Assembly (NCBI GenBank): GCA_049647585.1
Contig: JBARXY010000044.1
Span: 101,192 to 165,191 of the forward strand
Reading direction: 5' to 3'
DNA length: 64,000 nucleotides
Source: JAGQSZ01 sp049647585
Lineage (GTDB): Bacteria > Actinomycetota > Acidimicrobiia > Acidimicrobiales > Microtrichaceae
The notes beneath the pieces were generated by a model. That model was not told the DNA's origin. It saw only the letters and a list, made by a program, of their open reading frames with translations, and ran no database searches. Shown here piece by piece: positions 57,083 through 64,000 of this stretch. Within the stretch, counting starts at the first letter, position 1. Each line of letters opens with the position of its first letter. The position numbers and the translations under genes were made by a program.

Positions 57083-59374
57083 TCAGTACCTGACGAGTTC
57101 GATGTTCCCTGGACGTGCGGCATCGGTGCTGCCGACTCCGAGGGCTGAGACGGTCCAGAGGTCCTGACCGACAATAAGTGACCGGGTCGGAATGCCGGCC
57201 CATGATCCGTCCGTCTGATGGCTCAGTTCGGCGACCTTGGACAGCTTGTTGTCGCCGACGCTGATGACCAGCGCAGCGGAGGATTGAGTGCAGCTTGGTT
57301 GTTCGGGCTGCACGGATCGTCCCGGCTCGGTGGGCGCGACTCTGCCTGGAGACGGCTCGATCGTGGTCGGGTCGGTCGGAGCCGGTTTGGGCAACGGTTC
57401 GGTGGGCAACGGTTCGGTGGGAAGGGGTTCGACCGGAGGCGCCGCGGGACAGGCACTCTCGACGGGAACGATCGCATGGTTGTTGACCGAATCCCAGGTG
57501 AACGCCCTGTGGTCGTCGCTCACCGGCGAGTAGGCATTGGGAAGCACCATCCGGTCCACCTCGGTCATTGCCGTCGGATCCGAAACGTCGAACAGCGAGA
57601 TCTTCAAACCCGTGTCGATGCCCGTAGCGGGATCCACCTCGCGACCGACTCCGACGAGAAGCCCATCGCCGACCGGATGCATGTACTGGGAGAAGCCTGT
57701 GATCTTCAACTCCCCGAGATTGCGTGGAGCCCTGGGGTCGCTCAGGTCGATCGCGTACAGAGGGTCTGTCTGGCGGAACGTCACGACGTAGGCTAGCGAG
57801 TCCATGAAGCGGACCGAGCGGACCGTCTCGCCGGGACCTAGCCCGTCCACCCGGCTCAACTCGGCGAGATTGGGGCTTGCGGCGTCGAGGATCGCCAGTG
57901 ATGCCGAGGTTGGGACTGAAGAGATGTCCATGTTGGGGACCTCTTGGACCGCGGTGTCGACAGTGGTGACGACCCGTAGGGCACCTGAGCGCTCAGAGAG
58001 TGCGAACTGATTGAGAAGCGTCCCCGCAACCAAACCGGATCCTGTCGGACGAACCTTGTGGCCGGATGAAAGATCGAAGCGGTGCAGTGTGGTGAAAGAT
58101 CCGGCCTGGCTCCACCCGGAGCCGGCGACCACTAGAGCGTCCGTCGACGCGTAGACCGTATCGGCCGAGCCCTGAACCGTGACAGGGTGGAGTTCGGTCA
58201 GAGAGCCGCTGACGCTCAGGACCGTGACGTTCACGGGTAGCGAGTCACCGGTGGTGGGTTTCGTCTGGACCATCACGTCGCCGCAGCCGCCAAGTGGGCG
58301 AACCTTGCCCTCCTCGTCACTGAACCTCGGAAGCAGCGCTTCCCCGTCGAGGTTCTCGGCAATACCTCTCAGATCCCCCGGTGTTGAGGCACCGGACATC
58401 TGATCGCCCGCCAGCGCGTCACCGCGGACAACGATCCTGACTGTGGAACCGATGGCCCGGCTGGCGCTCAGCGACCCTTCGACGACGACCGACTCGATCA
58501 CCTTGGGCGAAGCCAGATCGCTCAGGTCGACCCTGGTCAGCCGGGTTGTCGTCCCGCCTCCGGGGCTCATCGAGACGGCCGCGTCCGCGCTGATGCCCGA
58601 CACTCCGCTTCTATCGGAGGTGTTGTCGAACGTCGCCGTGTACAGGCTGTCGAGTACCAGCGCCTCGTCGCCGAGCAGGTACATCTCGGCGACGCTCTGG
58701 GTGTCCGGCAGCGTGAGAGTGCCGTCGATCTGAGGAGTTCCATCCAACGCGATGGTCCGCAGTACGCCGTTGGTGATGGTGACGATCCTCTCGGCGTCGG
58801 CCTTCACGAAGTCCGCTTCGTCAACGCCTGCCTCCTGGACGTTTGTGCCCACCACACGGTCCGAGGACTTGCCGGCGTCATTATCGCCGGCGCCGCCGTC
58901 GGCTGAACCGGCGGTGGCGTTTCCGGTGGCCTCAGTGGACGAACGATCCGAGGATGGTCCGGCGGCGTTCGAACTGCTGTCCGCGGTCTCGCTCCGTATC
59001 GAACCAGCAGATTCCTCGACCGTGAAGACATCACCTCGCCGCTCCATTTCGGATAGGGCGTCGGCCCGGGCGGAGATTGTCGGTCGGACCCGGTCCGCCA
59101 GTTCTTCGCAGTTGTCAGCCGAGACCAATTCGATGTCCCCGGGCCGGGGAATCGAACTCAGACGGCTTCCGCCCGATCGGTTTGACGCACCCAGCCAGTC
59201 CCCGTCGGAGGTGCAAGACGCGACAACGGCCAAGAGGGATAAAGAGATGAGCGACAGTTCCGCCAATGCCCGCAGCCGGAATCTAGGCCTGCGTCGCTCG
59301 CCTGAAGCCGCTCGTCGCTCGCCGGAATCGTTGGCCGTAAGGGGAGTCGATGGAGGCTTCGCCGATGCAGTCAT
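57083..59374 (-). CDS. Secreted beta-propeller-domain lipoprotein
   Basis: 763 residues from ATG 59374. Signal peptide LSLISLSLLAVVASC, with the lipobox VASC. A Ser/Asp/Gly-rich segment (about 85-140) leads to the beta-propeller domain marked by GTNVQEAGVDEADFVKADAERIV, split here as NVQEAGVDEADFVK and ITNGVLRTIA. This is the C-terminal beta-propeller family with unknown ligand. A Pro/Glu/Leu repeat (PLPTE) interrupts the distal half. It is convergent with serA (5 bp) and divergent from the AlkB gene. Confidence 0.88.
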   Translation of the reverse strand: MTASAKPPSTPLTANDSGERRAASGERRRPRFRLRALAELSLISLSLLAVVASCTSDGDWLGASNRSGGSRLSSIPRPGDIELVSADNCEELADRVRPTISARADALSEMERRGDVFTVEESAGSIRSETADSSSNAAGPSSDRSSTEATGNATAGSADGGAGDNDAGKSSDRVVGTNVQEAGVDEADFVKADAERIVTITNGVLRTIALDGTPQIDGTLTLPDTQSVAEMYLLGDEALVLDSLYTATFDNTSDRSGVSGISADAAVSMSPGGGTTTRLTRVDLSDLASPKVIESVVVEGSLSASRAIGSTVRIVVRGDALAGDQMSGASTPGDLRGIAENLDGEALLPRFSDEEGKVRPLGGCGDVMVQTKPTTGDSLPVNVTVLSVSGSLTELHPVTVQGSADTVYASTDALVVAGSGWSQAGSFTTLHRFDLSSGHKVRPTGSGLVAGTLLNQFALSERSGALRVVTTVDTAVQEVPNMDISSVPTSASLAILDAASPNLAELSRVDGLGPGETVRSVRFMDSLAYVVTFRQTDPLYAIDLSDPRAPRNLGELKITGFSQYMHPVGDGLLVGVGREVDPATGIDTGLKISLFDVSDPTAMTEVDRMVLPNAYSPVSDDHRAFTWDSVNNHAIVPVESACPAAPPVEPLPTEPLPTEPLPKPAPTDPTTIEPSPGRVAPTEPGRSVQPEQPSCTQSSAALVISVGDNKLSKVAELSHQTDGSWAGIPTRSLIVGQDLWTVSALGVGSTDAARPGNIELVRY
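57389..57433. repeat. 15-nt tandem repeat encoding PLPTE units
   Basis: GGGCAACGGTTCGGT is repeated exactly (57389, 57404) with a diverged third unit at 57419. On the minus strand it gives a PLPTE-type proline-rich linker in the beta-propeller lipoprotein. Confidence 0.85.
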
Positions 59375-59439
59375 AACCACAATGACGCACGACGGCCGAT
59401 TCTGGTTGCACAACGATGGATTAGAACGAACGTTCGGTC

Positions 59440-59445
59440 TAGGCT
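59440..59445 (+). promoter_or_regulatory. Candidate -10 element for a leaderless AlkB-like gene
   Basis: TAGGCT ends six bases before GTG 59452. This favours GTG 59452 over ATG 59461 as the start. No -35 is recognisable. Confidence 0.4.
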
Positions 59446-59451
59446 GATGGG

Positions 59452-60108
59452 GTGATCGGAATGCAGCCATCCCTCTTCGGGGCCGGTGAGTTGGAGATCT
59501 GTGCCGACGTGCCCACCCAGCGCACCTACCTCGATGACGACTCATGGGTCGATCTCGCCCACGGATGGTTGAGCGGACAGATGGAGCTCTACGACCGGCT
59601 GTCTAGCGCCGACCTGTGGCACCACGGCCGTCGACCGATGTTCGGCGAGATGGTGGACGAGCCTCGCCTGTCGGCCGGGATGCGCCTGTCGGATCCACGG
59701 TCGCCTGCGGTGATCCGTCGAATGGCGAAGGTCCTGGCCCAACGCTACGGGGTGAGGATGAGCAACCTGTGGCTGAACTGGTATCGGGACGGAAACGACT
59801 CGGTCGCCTGGCATGCAGACAGGATCGGTCGGGCACACAAGGATCCGCCCGTAGCGATCGTTTCACTCGGCTCGGCGAGGAAGTTCCTGATGCGACCCAA
59901 GGGTGGGGGAGCCAGCATCGCGTTCACTCCCGGGGGCGGAGACCTGCTGGTGATGGGTGGCGCCTGCCAGCACAACTGGGAGCACTCCGTGCCGCGATCG
60001 AAGAGCGGAGGAGCGAGGATCAGCGTGACGTTCCGGCCGTCGACCGACGTGGTCGAGTTTCGTGAGGACTGGGCGCCGGGTCGTACGAAGACGAGAGCCC
60101 GTAGTTGA
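59452..60108 (+). CDS. AlkB-like 2-oxoglutarate/Fe(II) dioxygenase
   Basis: 218 residues. Oxidative demethylation of alkylated nucleic acid bases is the family role. Fe ligands: H121 and D123 in AWHADRIG, H178 in QHNWEHSVPR. The 2-oxoglutarate-binding arginines lie in RISVTFR (R189, R195). NLWLNWYRDGNDSVAWHAD is the AlkB block, split here as LNWYRDGNDSV. Small ALKBH2/3-like size. Monocistronic. No ada or other alkylation-repair gene adjoins. Confidence 0.93.
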   Translation: MIGMQPSLFGAGELEICADVPTQRTYLDDDSWVDLAHGWLSGQMELYDRLSSADLWHHGRRPMFGEMVDEPRLSAGMRLSDPRSPAVIRRMAKVLAQRYGVRMSNLWLNWYRDGNDSVAWHADRIGRAHKDPPVAIVSLGSARKFLMRPKGGGASIAFTPGGGDLLVMGGACQHNWEHSVPRSKSGGARISVTFRPSTDVVEFREDWAPGRTKTRARS

Positions 60109-60196
60109 GCTTTCTTGGCTAGTAGGTCAATTTGGCCGTGCCAGATTGACACGGGAATGGCGGCGCGAGTGACGAGAACCCCGGAGCCAATTCACT

Positions 60197-60210
60197 GGAC
60201 AATATTATCC
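60197..60210. promoter_or_regulatory. hipBA operator O1 (imperfect palindrome)
   Basis: GGACAATATTATCC differs from the other two copies by one base in the right half. It is the distal member of three copies upstream of hipB. Confidence 0.75.
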
Positions 60211-60233
60211 TTTAGACGATGTAGCGACGATCA

Positions 60234-60245
60234 GACAATATTGTC
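60234..60245. promoter_or_regulatory. hipBA operator O2 (perfect palindrome)
   Basis: GACAATATTGTC, identical on both strands. It overlaps the proposed -35 box (60241-60246), which would let a bound HipB block RNA polymerase. Confidence 0.85.
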
Positions 60246-60269
60246 CTAGTGGAGCGCGCCTGATAGAGT
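60241..60269 (+). promoter_or_regulatory. hipBA promoter
   Basis: TTGTCC (60241-60246), a 17-bp spacer, and an extended -10 TGATAGAGT (60261-60269). The spacing is ideal. The -35 lies in operator O2 and operator O3 covers the expected start site near 60276. Confidence 0.65.
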
Positions 60270-60271
60270 CG

Positions 60272-60283
60272 GACAATATTGTC
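60272..60283. promoter_or_regulatory. hipBA operator O3 (perfect palindrome)
   Basis: GACAATATTGTC again, 38 bp centre-to-centre from O2, overlapping the expected transcription start site and ending 16 bases before the hipB ATG. Confidence 0.85.
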
Positions 60284-60299
60284 TAGAGGGGGCTCAAAA

Positions 60300-60533
60300 A
60301 TGGCTAACTACGAGATCCGGAAAGGTGCCGACATGGGCGCCGCCCTCGCCGAGCTGCGGAGGCAACTAGGTCTCAACCAACATGACGCCGGTGTCCGCGC
60401 CGGGATCGACCCCAACTACCTGTCCAAGATTGAGTCCGGGCGTTCCGTCAGTCTCCTCGAGCACGAGCTTCGGATCTTTCGTCGCCTCGGTGCTCGAGTC
60501 GTCGTCGAGTTTCCCGCTATTCGTGATGAATGA
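60300..60533 (+). CDS. hipB: HipB-like antitoxin, XRE helix-turn-helix
   Basis: 77 residues from ATG 60300, after AGAGGGGG. The helix-turn-helix LAELRRQLGLNQHDAGVRAGIDPNYLSKIESGR lies at about residues 14-45, split as LNQHDAGVRAGIDPNYLSK. HipB proteins bind palindromic operators and neutralise HipA; the three GACAATATTGTC sites upstream are the likely targets. The stop overlaps the hipA start (ATGAATGA). Confidence 0.9.
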   Translation: MANYEIRKGADMGAALAELRRQLGLNQHDAGVRAGIDPNYLSKIESGRSVSLLEHELRIFRRLGARVVVEFPAIRDE

Positions 60534-61758
60534 CCGTCCGAGATTCTTGAGCGTCTTCTACGCCGGCGAGCGTGTTGCGGAGATCACCGAGCGGCGCGGA
60601 GAACTACGCGCCACCTACCTGACCGCTGCATTCGACCGGTGGCCGCTCGGCTCGCCCGTCCTTTCCTGCTCACTGCCCCTGCGCACCGGTGCAGTTGATG
60701 CCACATCATTCCTCGATGGACTACTTCCGGAGAGCCCGCACCGCGCCGAGTTGGCCGCACGAGCCGACGTCGCCGCTTCGGACACCTTCGGGCTCCTCGC
60801 CCGCTACGGCCGCGAGATCGCAGGCGCGCTCGTCATCGCAGGCAAAGGCGAACTGCCGCCACACCACGGTGGGGTCATCGATCTCGACGACGACGCGCTA
60901 GCCGAGGAAGTTGCAGCGTTGCCAGAACGCCCCCTCGGCATCCACGACGACTCCGAGCTGTCACTCGCCGGTGTCCAGGACAAGATGCTGCTCGTCGCCC
61001 GCGACAACGGAGGGTGGGCACGCCCCACCGGCGCCACCCCCTCGACCCACATCCTCAAGCTCGACCACCACCGATATCCCGGACTCGTCGCAGCCGAAGC
61101 GGTAGGGCTTGCCCTCGCCCGCGCAGCGGAGCTCAGCACCATCGACGCGCAACTCGTCACCACGGGCGGCATCGACTGTCTCATCATCGAACGTTTCGAC
61201 CGTGTCCGTCACTCCGACGGGACCGTGACACGCCTCCACCAGGAAGACATGTGTCAGGCAACTGGGCGCCCGGCGGCACGCAAGTACGAGGTGCGCCAGG
61301 GAGGAGGAGGACCGGCATTCAGAGACGTTGCCGAGCTCCTCGACCGCTGGTCCGGCGATCCGCTAAGAGAGCTGGACCGGCTAGCCGGCGTTGCAGCGTT
61401 CACTGCCGTCATCGGCAACGCCGATGCCCACGGCAAGAATCTCGCCGTCATCCACACTGACGATATGCACGTGACCCTCGCGCCCCTATATGACCAGGTG
61501 CCCACCGCACTGTGGCCGTCACTCGTCACAGACGCCGCGATGAGCATCGGCGGGACTGTCACCCTAACCGCTGTTGACGCCACCGCCATCGCCCGAGAAG
61601 CACGCTCCTGGCACCACGACCCCGACCGTGCTGTCGCCGCCGCTACAGCAGCAATCGAAGCCGTTGTCGCTGCTATCGACGGCGGTGTCATCGATACTGA
61701 CAGCAACGTCGCAAAGCTGGTCCGCCGGCGCGCGCAGACTTTCCTCGCCTCCGCGTGA
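60526..61758 (+). CDS. hipA: HipA-like Ser/Thr kinase toxin
   Basis: 410 residues. N-terminal HipA_N domain (DGLLPESPHRAEL) and kinase C-domain. The P-loop-like LSLAGVQDKM has Ser146 where E. coli HipA has its regulatory autophosphorylated Ser150. The catalytic D300 and N305 lie in IGNADAHGKN, and the second metal Asp D323 in LYDQVP. All key residues are intact, so the kinase should be active. In E. coli HipA phosphorylates glutamyl-tRNA synthetase; the target here is unknown. It overlaps hipB by eight bases. Confidence 0.93.
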   Translation: MNDRPRFLSVFYAGERVAEITERRGELRATYLTAAFDRWPLGSPVLSCSLPLRTGAVDATSFLDGLLPESPHRAELAARADVAASDTFGLLARYGREIAGALVIAGKGELPPHHGGVIDLDDDALAEEVAALPERPLGIHDDSELSLAGVQDKMLLVARDNGGWARPTGATPSTHILKLDHHRYPGLVAAEAVGLALARAAELSTIDAQLVTTGGIDCLIIERFDRVRHSDGTVTRLHQEDMCQATGRPAARKYEVRQGGGGPAFRDVAELLDRWSGDPLRELDRLAGVAAFTAVIGNADAHGKNLAVIHTDDMHVTLAPLYDQVPTALWPSLVTDAAMSIGGTVTLTAVDATAIAREARSWHHDPDRAVAAATAAIEAVVAAIDGGVIDTDSNVAKLVRRRAQTFLASA

Positions 61759-61839
61759 CACCTATTGCTCAGAAGAAATCAGCTTTACTCCAAGTCCTCC
61801 ACCGGCATCCTCATGATCCCGCCCTGACGCTGGTTCGCC

Positions 61840-62433
61840 TCAGACGGTCGACGGCATCCACGAGGGGCGGGTCGCCTCGTAGGTGGTGATCTCGTCCGCA
61901 TGCGCGAGCGTCAGGCTTATGTCATCGAGGCCTTCGAGGAAACGGTGACGGACCGAGTCATCGAGGGGGAACGGCTCGACCATGCCCAGAGCCGGCACCT
62001 CGATCACCCGGCGTTCGACGTCGACCACGATCTGCAGGGTCGGGTCGGCCTCGATGGCGTCGAGCAGCTTGCGGCCCACCTCTTCACTCACCTGAACCGG
62101 AACGAGTCCGTTCTTGGTCGAGTTGTTACGGAAGATGTCACCGAAGCGGGGTGAGATAACTGCGTCGAACCCGTACTGCTGAATCGCCCAGACGGCATGC
62201 TCACGGCTGGATCCTGTCCCGAAGTTGGGTCCGGCGACCAGGATCGTTGCACCCTGGTACTCCTCGCGGTTGAGCACGAAGTCCCTGTCGTCACGCCATT
62301 CCGAGAACAGGCCCTTGTCGAAGCCCGTGCGTTCGACCTGCTTGAGCCAGTCACTGGGAATGATCTGGTCGGTGTCGACATCGGAGCGGTCGAGCGGAAC
62401 TGCTGTCCCGTCGATTATGCGTACTGCTTCCAT
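61840..62433 (-). CDS. leuD: 3-isopropylmalate dehydratase small subunit LeuD
   Basis: 197 residues from ATG 62433 (upstream GGGAGAA at a good distance). DRSDVDTDQIIPSDWLK, GPNFGTGSSREHAVWAI and FGDIFRNNSTKNGL are the LeuD signatures for the swivel domain. It works with LeuC in leucine synthesis. It lies 125 bp after leuC; the gap shows nothing convincing. Convergent with hipA. Confidence 0.97.
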   Translation of the reverse strand: MEAVRIIDGTAVPLDRSDVDTDQIIPSDWLKQVERTGFDKGLFSEWRDDRDFVLNREEYQGATILVAGPNFGTGSSREHAVWAIQQYGFDAVISPRFGDIFRNNSTKNGLVPVQVSEEVGRKLLDAIEADPTLQIVVDVERRVIEVPALGMVEPFPLDDSVRHRFLEGLDDISLTLAHADEITTYEATRPSWMPSTV

Positions 62434-62558
62434 CGGTTCTCCCTGACTCGTTCGGTGCTCAATCATCTGCGGTTGACGTTGTGTGCGTTGACGTGTGCGA
62501 ATGCCGTGCGGCTGCTGCGCTGGCGGTCGCTGCGACGGTGCCTGCTATGGGTGACAGA

Positions 62559-63995
62559 TCAGAGGTCTGCAGGCGCTGCGAAGTGGCCGGCGATCGCCGT
62601 TGCGGCCGCAACAGCGGGCGAGACCAAGTGGGTGCGTCCACCTCGACCCTGTCGACCTTCGAAGTTGCGGTTCGAGGTCGACGCACAACGCTCACCCTCG
62701 GTCAGCTTGTCCGGGTTCATCGCCAGACACATCGAACATCCCGGCTCGCGCCAGTCGAATCCAGCTTCGATGAAGATCTTGTCCAGACCTTCCTTCTCGG
62801 CCTGGGCCTTGACGACGTGGGAGCCGGGGACGATGAGAGTCCTGACGCCCTCGGCGACCTGGCGGCCATTGACGACGTCTGCGACGGCCCGAAGGTCCTC
62901 AATGCGACCGTTGGTGCAGGACCCGATGAAGACGGTGTCCACCGGGATCGACTTGAAGGCGGTTCCGGCGTCGAGACCCATGTAGTCGAGCGCCCGCTCG
63001 GCGGCCGACTTGAGTGTGGGGTCCTCGAAGTCGGACGGGTCGGGGATGTCGCCGGCGAGCGACATGACCTGGCCGGGATTGGTTCCCCAGGTCACGAACG
63101 GCTCGATCGTCGAGGCATCGAGGAATATCTCGTGATCGAAGGTCGCTCCCTCATCAGTCGCGAGCGTTTTCCAGTCCGCCACTGCCTTGTCCCAGTCCTC
63201 ACCTGCCGGAGCGTGCTTACGACCCTTGAGGTATTCGAAGGTCACCTCATCCGGTGCGATCAGCCCGGCCTTGGCCCCAGCCTCGATCGACATGTTGCAG
63301 ACGGTCATGCGACCCTCCATCGAGAGGGATCTGATGGCTGAGCCACGGTACTCGGCGATGTAGCCGATGCCGCCGGAGGTGCCCAGCACTCCGAGAATCG
63401 CGAGGATCACGTCCTTGGAGGTGACTCCCGGCTTCAACTCGCCGTCAACGTTGACCGCCAGGGTCTTGGGTCGGGCCTGGGGGAGTGTCTGGGTGGCCAG
63501 AACGTGCTCGACCTCGGAGGTGCCGATGCCGAATGCCAGCGCACCGAAGGCGCCGTGGGTTGAGGTGTGCGAATCGCCGCAGACGATCGTCATCCCGGGC
63601 TGGGTGAACCCCTGCTCGGGGCCGATGATGTGGACGATCCCCTGATTGGGTGAGCCCATCGGGAACTCCGTGATTCCGAAGGAGTCGGCGTTCGAGCGGA
63701 GCGTGTCGACCTGCTTGCGCGAGATGGGATCGCTGATGGGCTGGTAGATGTTCTCGGTGGGGACGTTGTGGTCCTCGGTGGCGACGGTCAGGTCGGGTCG
63801 GCGAACCGTTCGGCCAGCCATGCGGAGTCCGTCGAAGGCCTGGGGTGAGGTCACCTCGTGGATCAGGTGTAGATCGATGTAGAGGAGGTCCGGCTCGCCT
63901 TCCTCGGAGCGGACCACGTGGCGGTCCCATACCTTCTCGGCAAGTGTCCTGGGACCGGTTGCACTTGAATCTGCTGACACGATTCGTTTCTCCAT
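62559..63995 (-). CDS. leuC: 3-isopropylmalate dehydratase large subunit LeuC
   Basis: 478 residues, complete in the window. Aconitase-family enzyme with a [4Fe-4S] cluster; the cysteine ligands are in GSCTNGRIEDL and EPGCSMCLAMNPDK. VCGDSHTSTHGAFGALAFG and TEDHNVPT are typical. Start ATG 63995, five bases from the window edge, so its promoter and ribosome binding site are outside. Forms the leuCD operon with leuD. Confidence 0.98.
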   Translation of the reverse strand: MEKRIVSADSSATGPRTLAEKVWDRHVVRSEEGEPDLLYIDLHLIHEVTSPQAFDGLRMAGRTVRRPDLTVATEDHNVPTENIYQPISDPISRKQVDTLRSNADSFGITEFPMGSPNQGIVHIIGPEQGFTQPGMTIVCGDSHTSTHGAFGALAFGIGTSEVEHVLATQTLPQARPKTLAVNVDGELKPGVTSKDVILAILGVLGTSGGIGYIAEYRGSAIRSLSMEGRMTVCNMSIEAGAKAGLIAPDEVTFEYLKGRKHAPAGEDWDKAVADWKTLATDEGATFDHEIFLDASTIEPFVTWGTNPGQVMSLAGDIPDPSDFEDPTLKSAAERALDYMGLDAGTAFKSIPVDTVFIGSCTNGRIEDLRAVADVVNGRQVAEGVRTLIVPGSHVVKAQAEKEGLDKIFIEAGFDWREPGCSMCLAMNPDKLTEGERCASTSNRNFEGRQGRGGRTHLVSPAVAAATAIAGHFAAPADL

Positions 63996-64000
63996 TGCTG

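Noticed and set aside
60109..60196. Region between the AlkB gene and operator O1 as a possible gene or attachment site
   Set aside because: It contains no reading frame, tRNA or direct repeat flanking hipBA, so I see no evidence that hipBA is on a discrete mobile element.

Overview
The window is a GC-rich, gene-dense stretch of an actinobacterial chromosome. The evidence is a complete GlgE alpha-glucan pathway (TreS, maltokinase, GlgE), a PASTA-domain Ser/Thr kinase, an LAxTG-type sortase substrate, many GTG starts and many candidate leaderless starts. Two blocks match gene orders I recall from Mycobacterium tuberculosis: 11204-18454 resembles Rv3689-Rv3695, and 20683-63995 follows, with many insertions, Rv3025c/Rv3024c, Rv3015c/ligA, gatCAB, ilvBNC, serA and leuCD. 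The rest of the order is not mycobacterial, so I infer a deep-branching actinobacterium, perhaps Acidimicrobiia. That class assignment is a guess. I see no rRNA, tRNA, CRISPR array, insertion sequence or prophage.

Layout. 1-8416: alpha-glucan metabolism, with the 5' part of a glycogen phosphorylase gene on the minus strand and, divergently, a membrane beta-propeller, GlgE, TreS and maltokinase overlapping one another. 8465-11152: a rhomboid protease and acyl-CoA thioesterase pair, and a methyltransferase. 11204-18454: a membrane/MoxR cluster (multi-TM protein, DUF4129, DUF4350, MoxR ATPase, DUF58) with divergent SpoIIM-like and RDD genes. 18582-24401: acyl-CoA dehydrogenase, SGNH lipoprotein, cysteine desulfurase plus MnmA (tRNA thiolation), an esterase and an SCP2 protein. 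24510-32140: PASTA kinase, membrane proteins, NAD-dependent DNA ligase with its conserved partner, and a small wall-anchored protein. 32261-40261: a DUF4012 protein, gatCAB, a lipoprotein, an acyl-CoA ligase and a membrane protein.

40281-57077 is mainly amino-acid biosynthesis: ilvD, an ABC exporter, an attenuated ilvBN-ilvC block, homoserine kinase, a MetY-like sulfhydrylase, serC, an AspC-type aminotransferase, a prolyl-oligopeptidase-family enzyme and serA. 57083-60108 has a beta-propeller lipoprotein and an AlkB-like dioxygenase. 60197-61758 is a hipBA toxin-antitoxin module with three palindromic operators. 61840-63995 is leuCD.

Two features stand out. A transcription attenuator precedes ilvB: an 11-codon leader peptide with a Leu-Leu-Leu-Val run, a hairpin, and a 9-bp terminator with a U-rich tail. 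There are also at least ten loci of imperfect short tandem repeats, mostly of 14-18 nt, at gene starts, linkers and intergenic gaps. The repeats differ in sequence from locus to locus but share this architecture.
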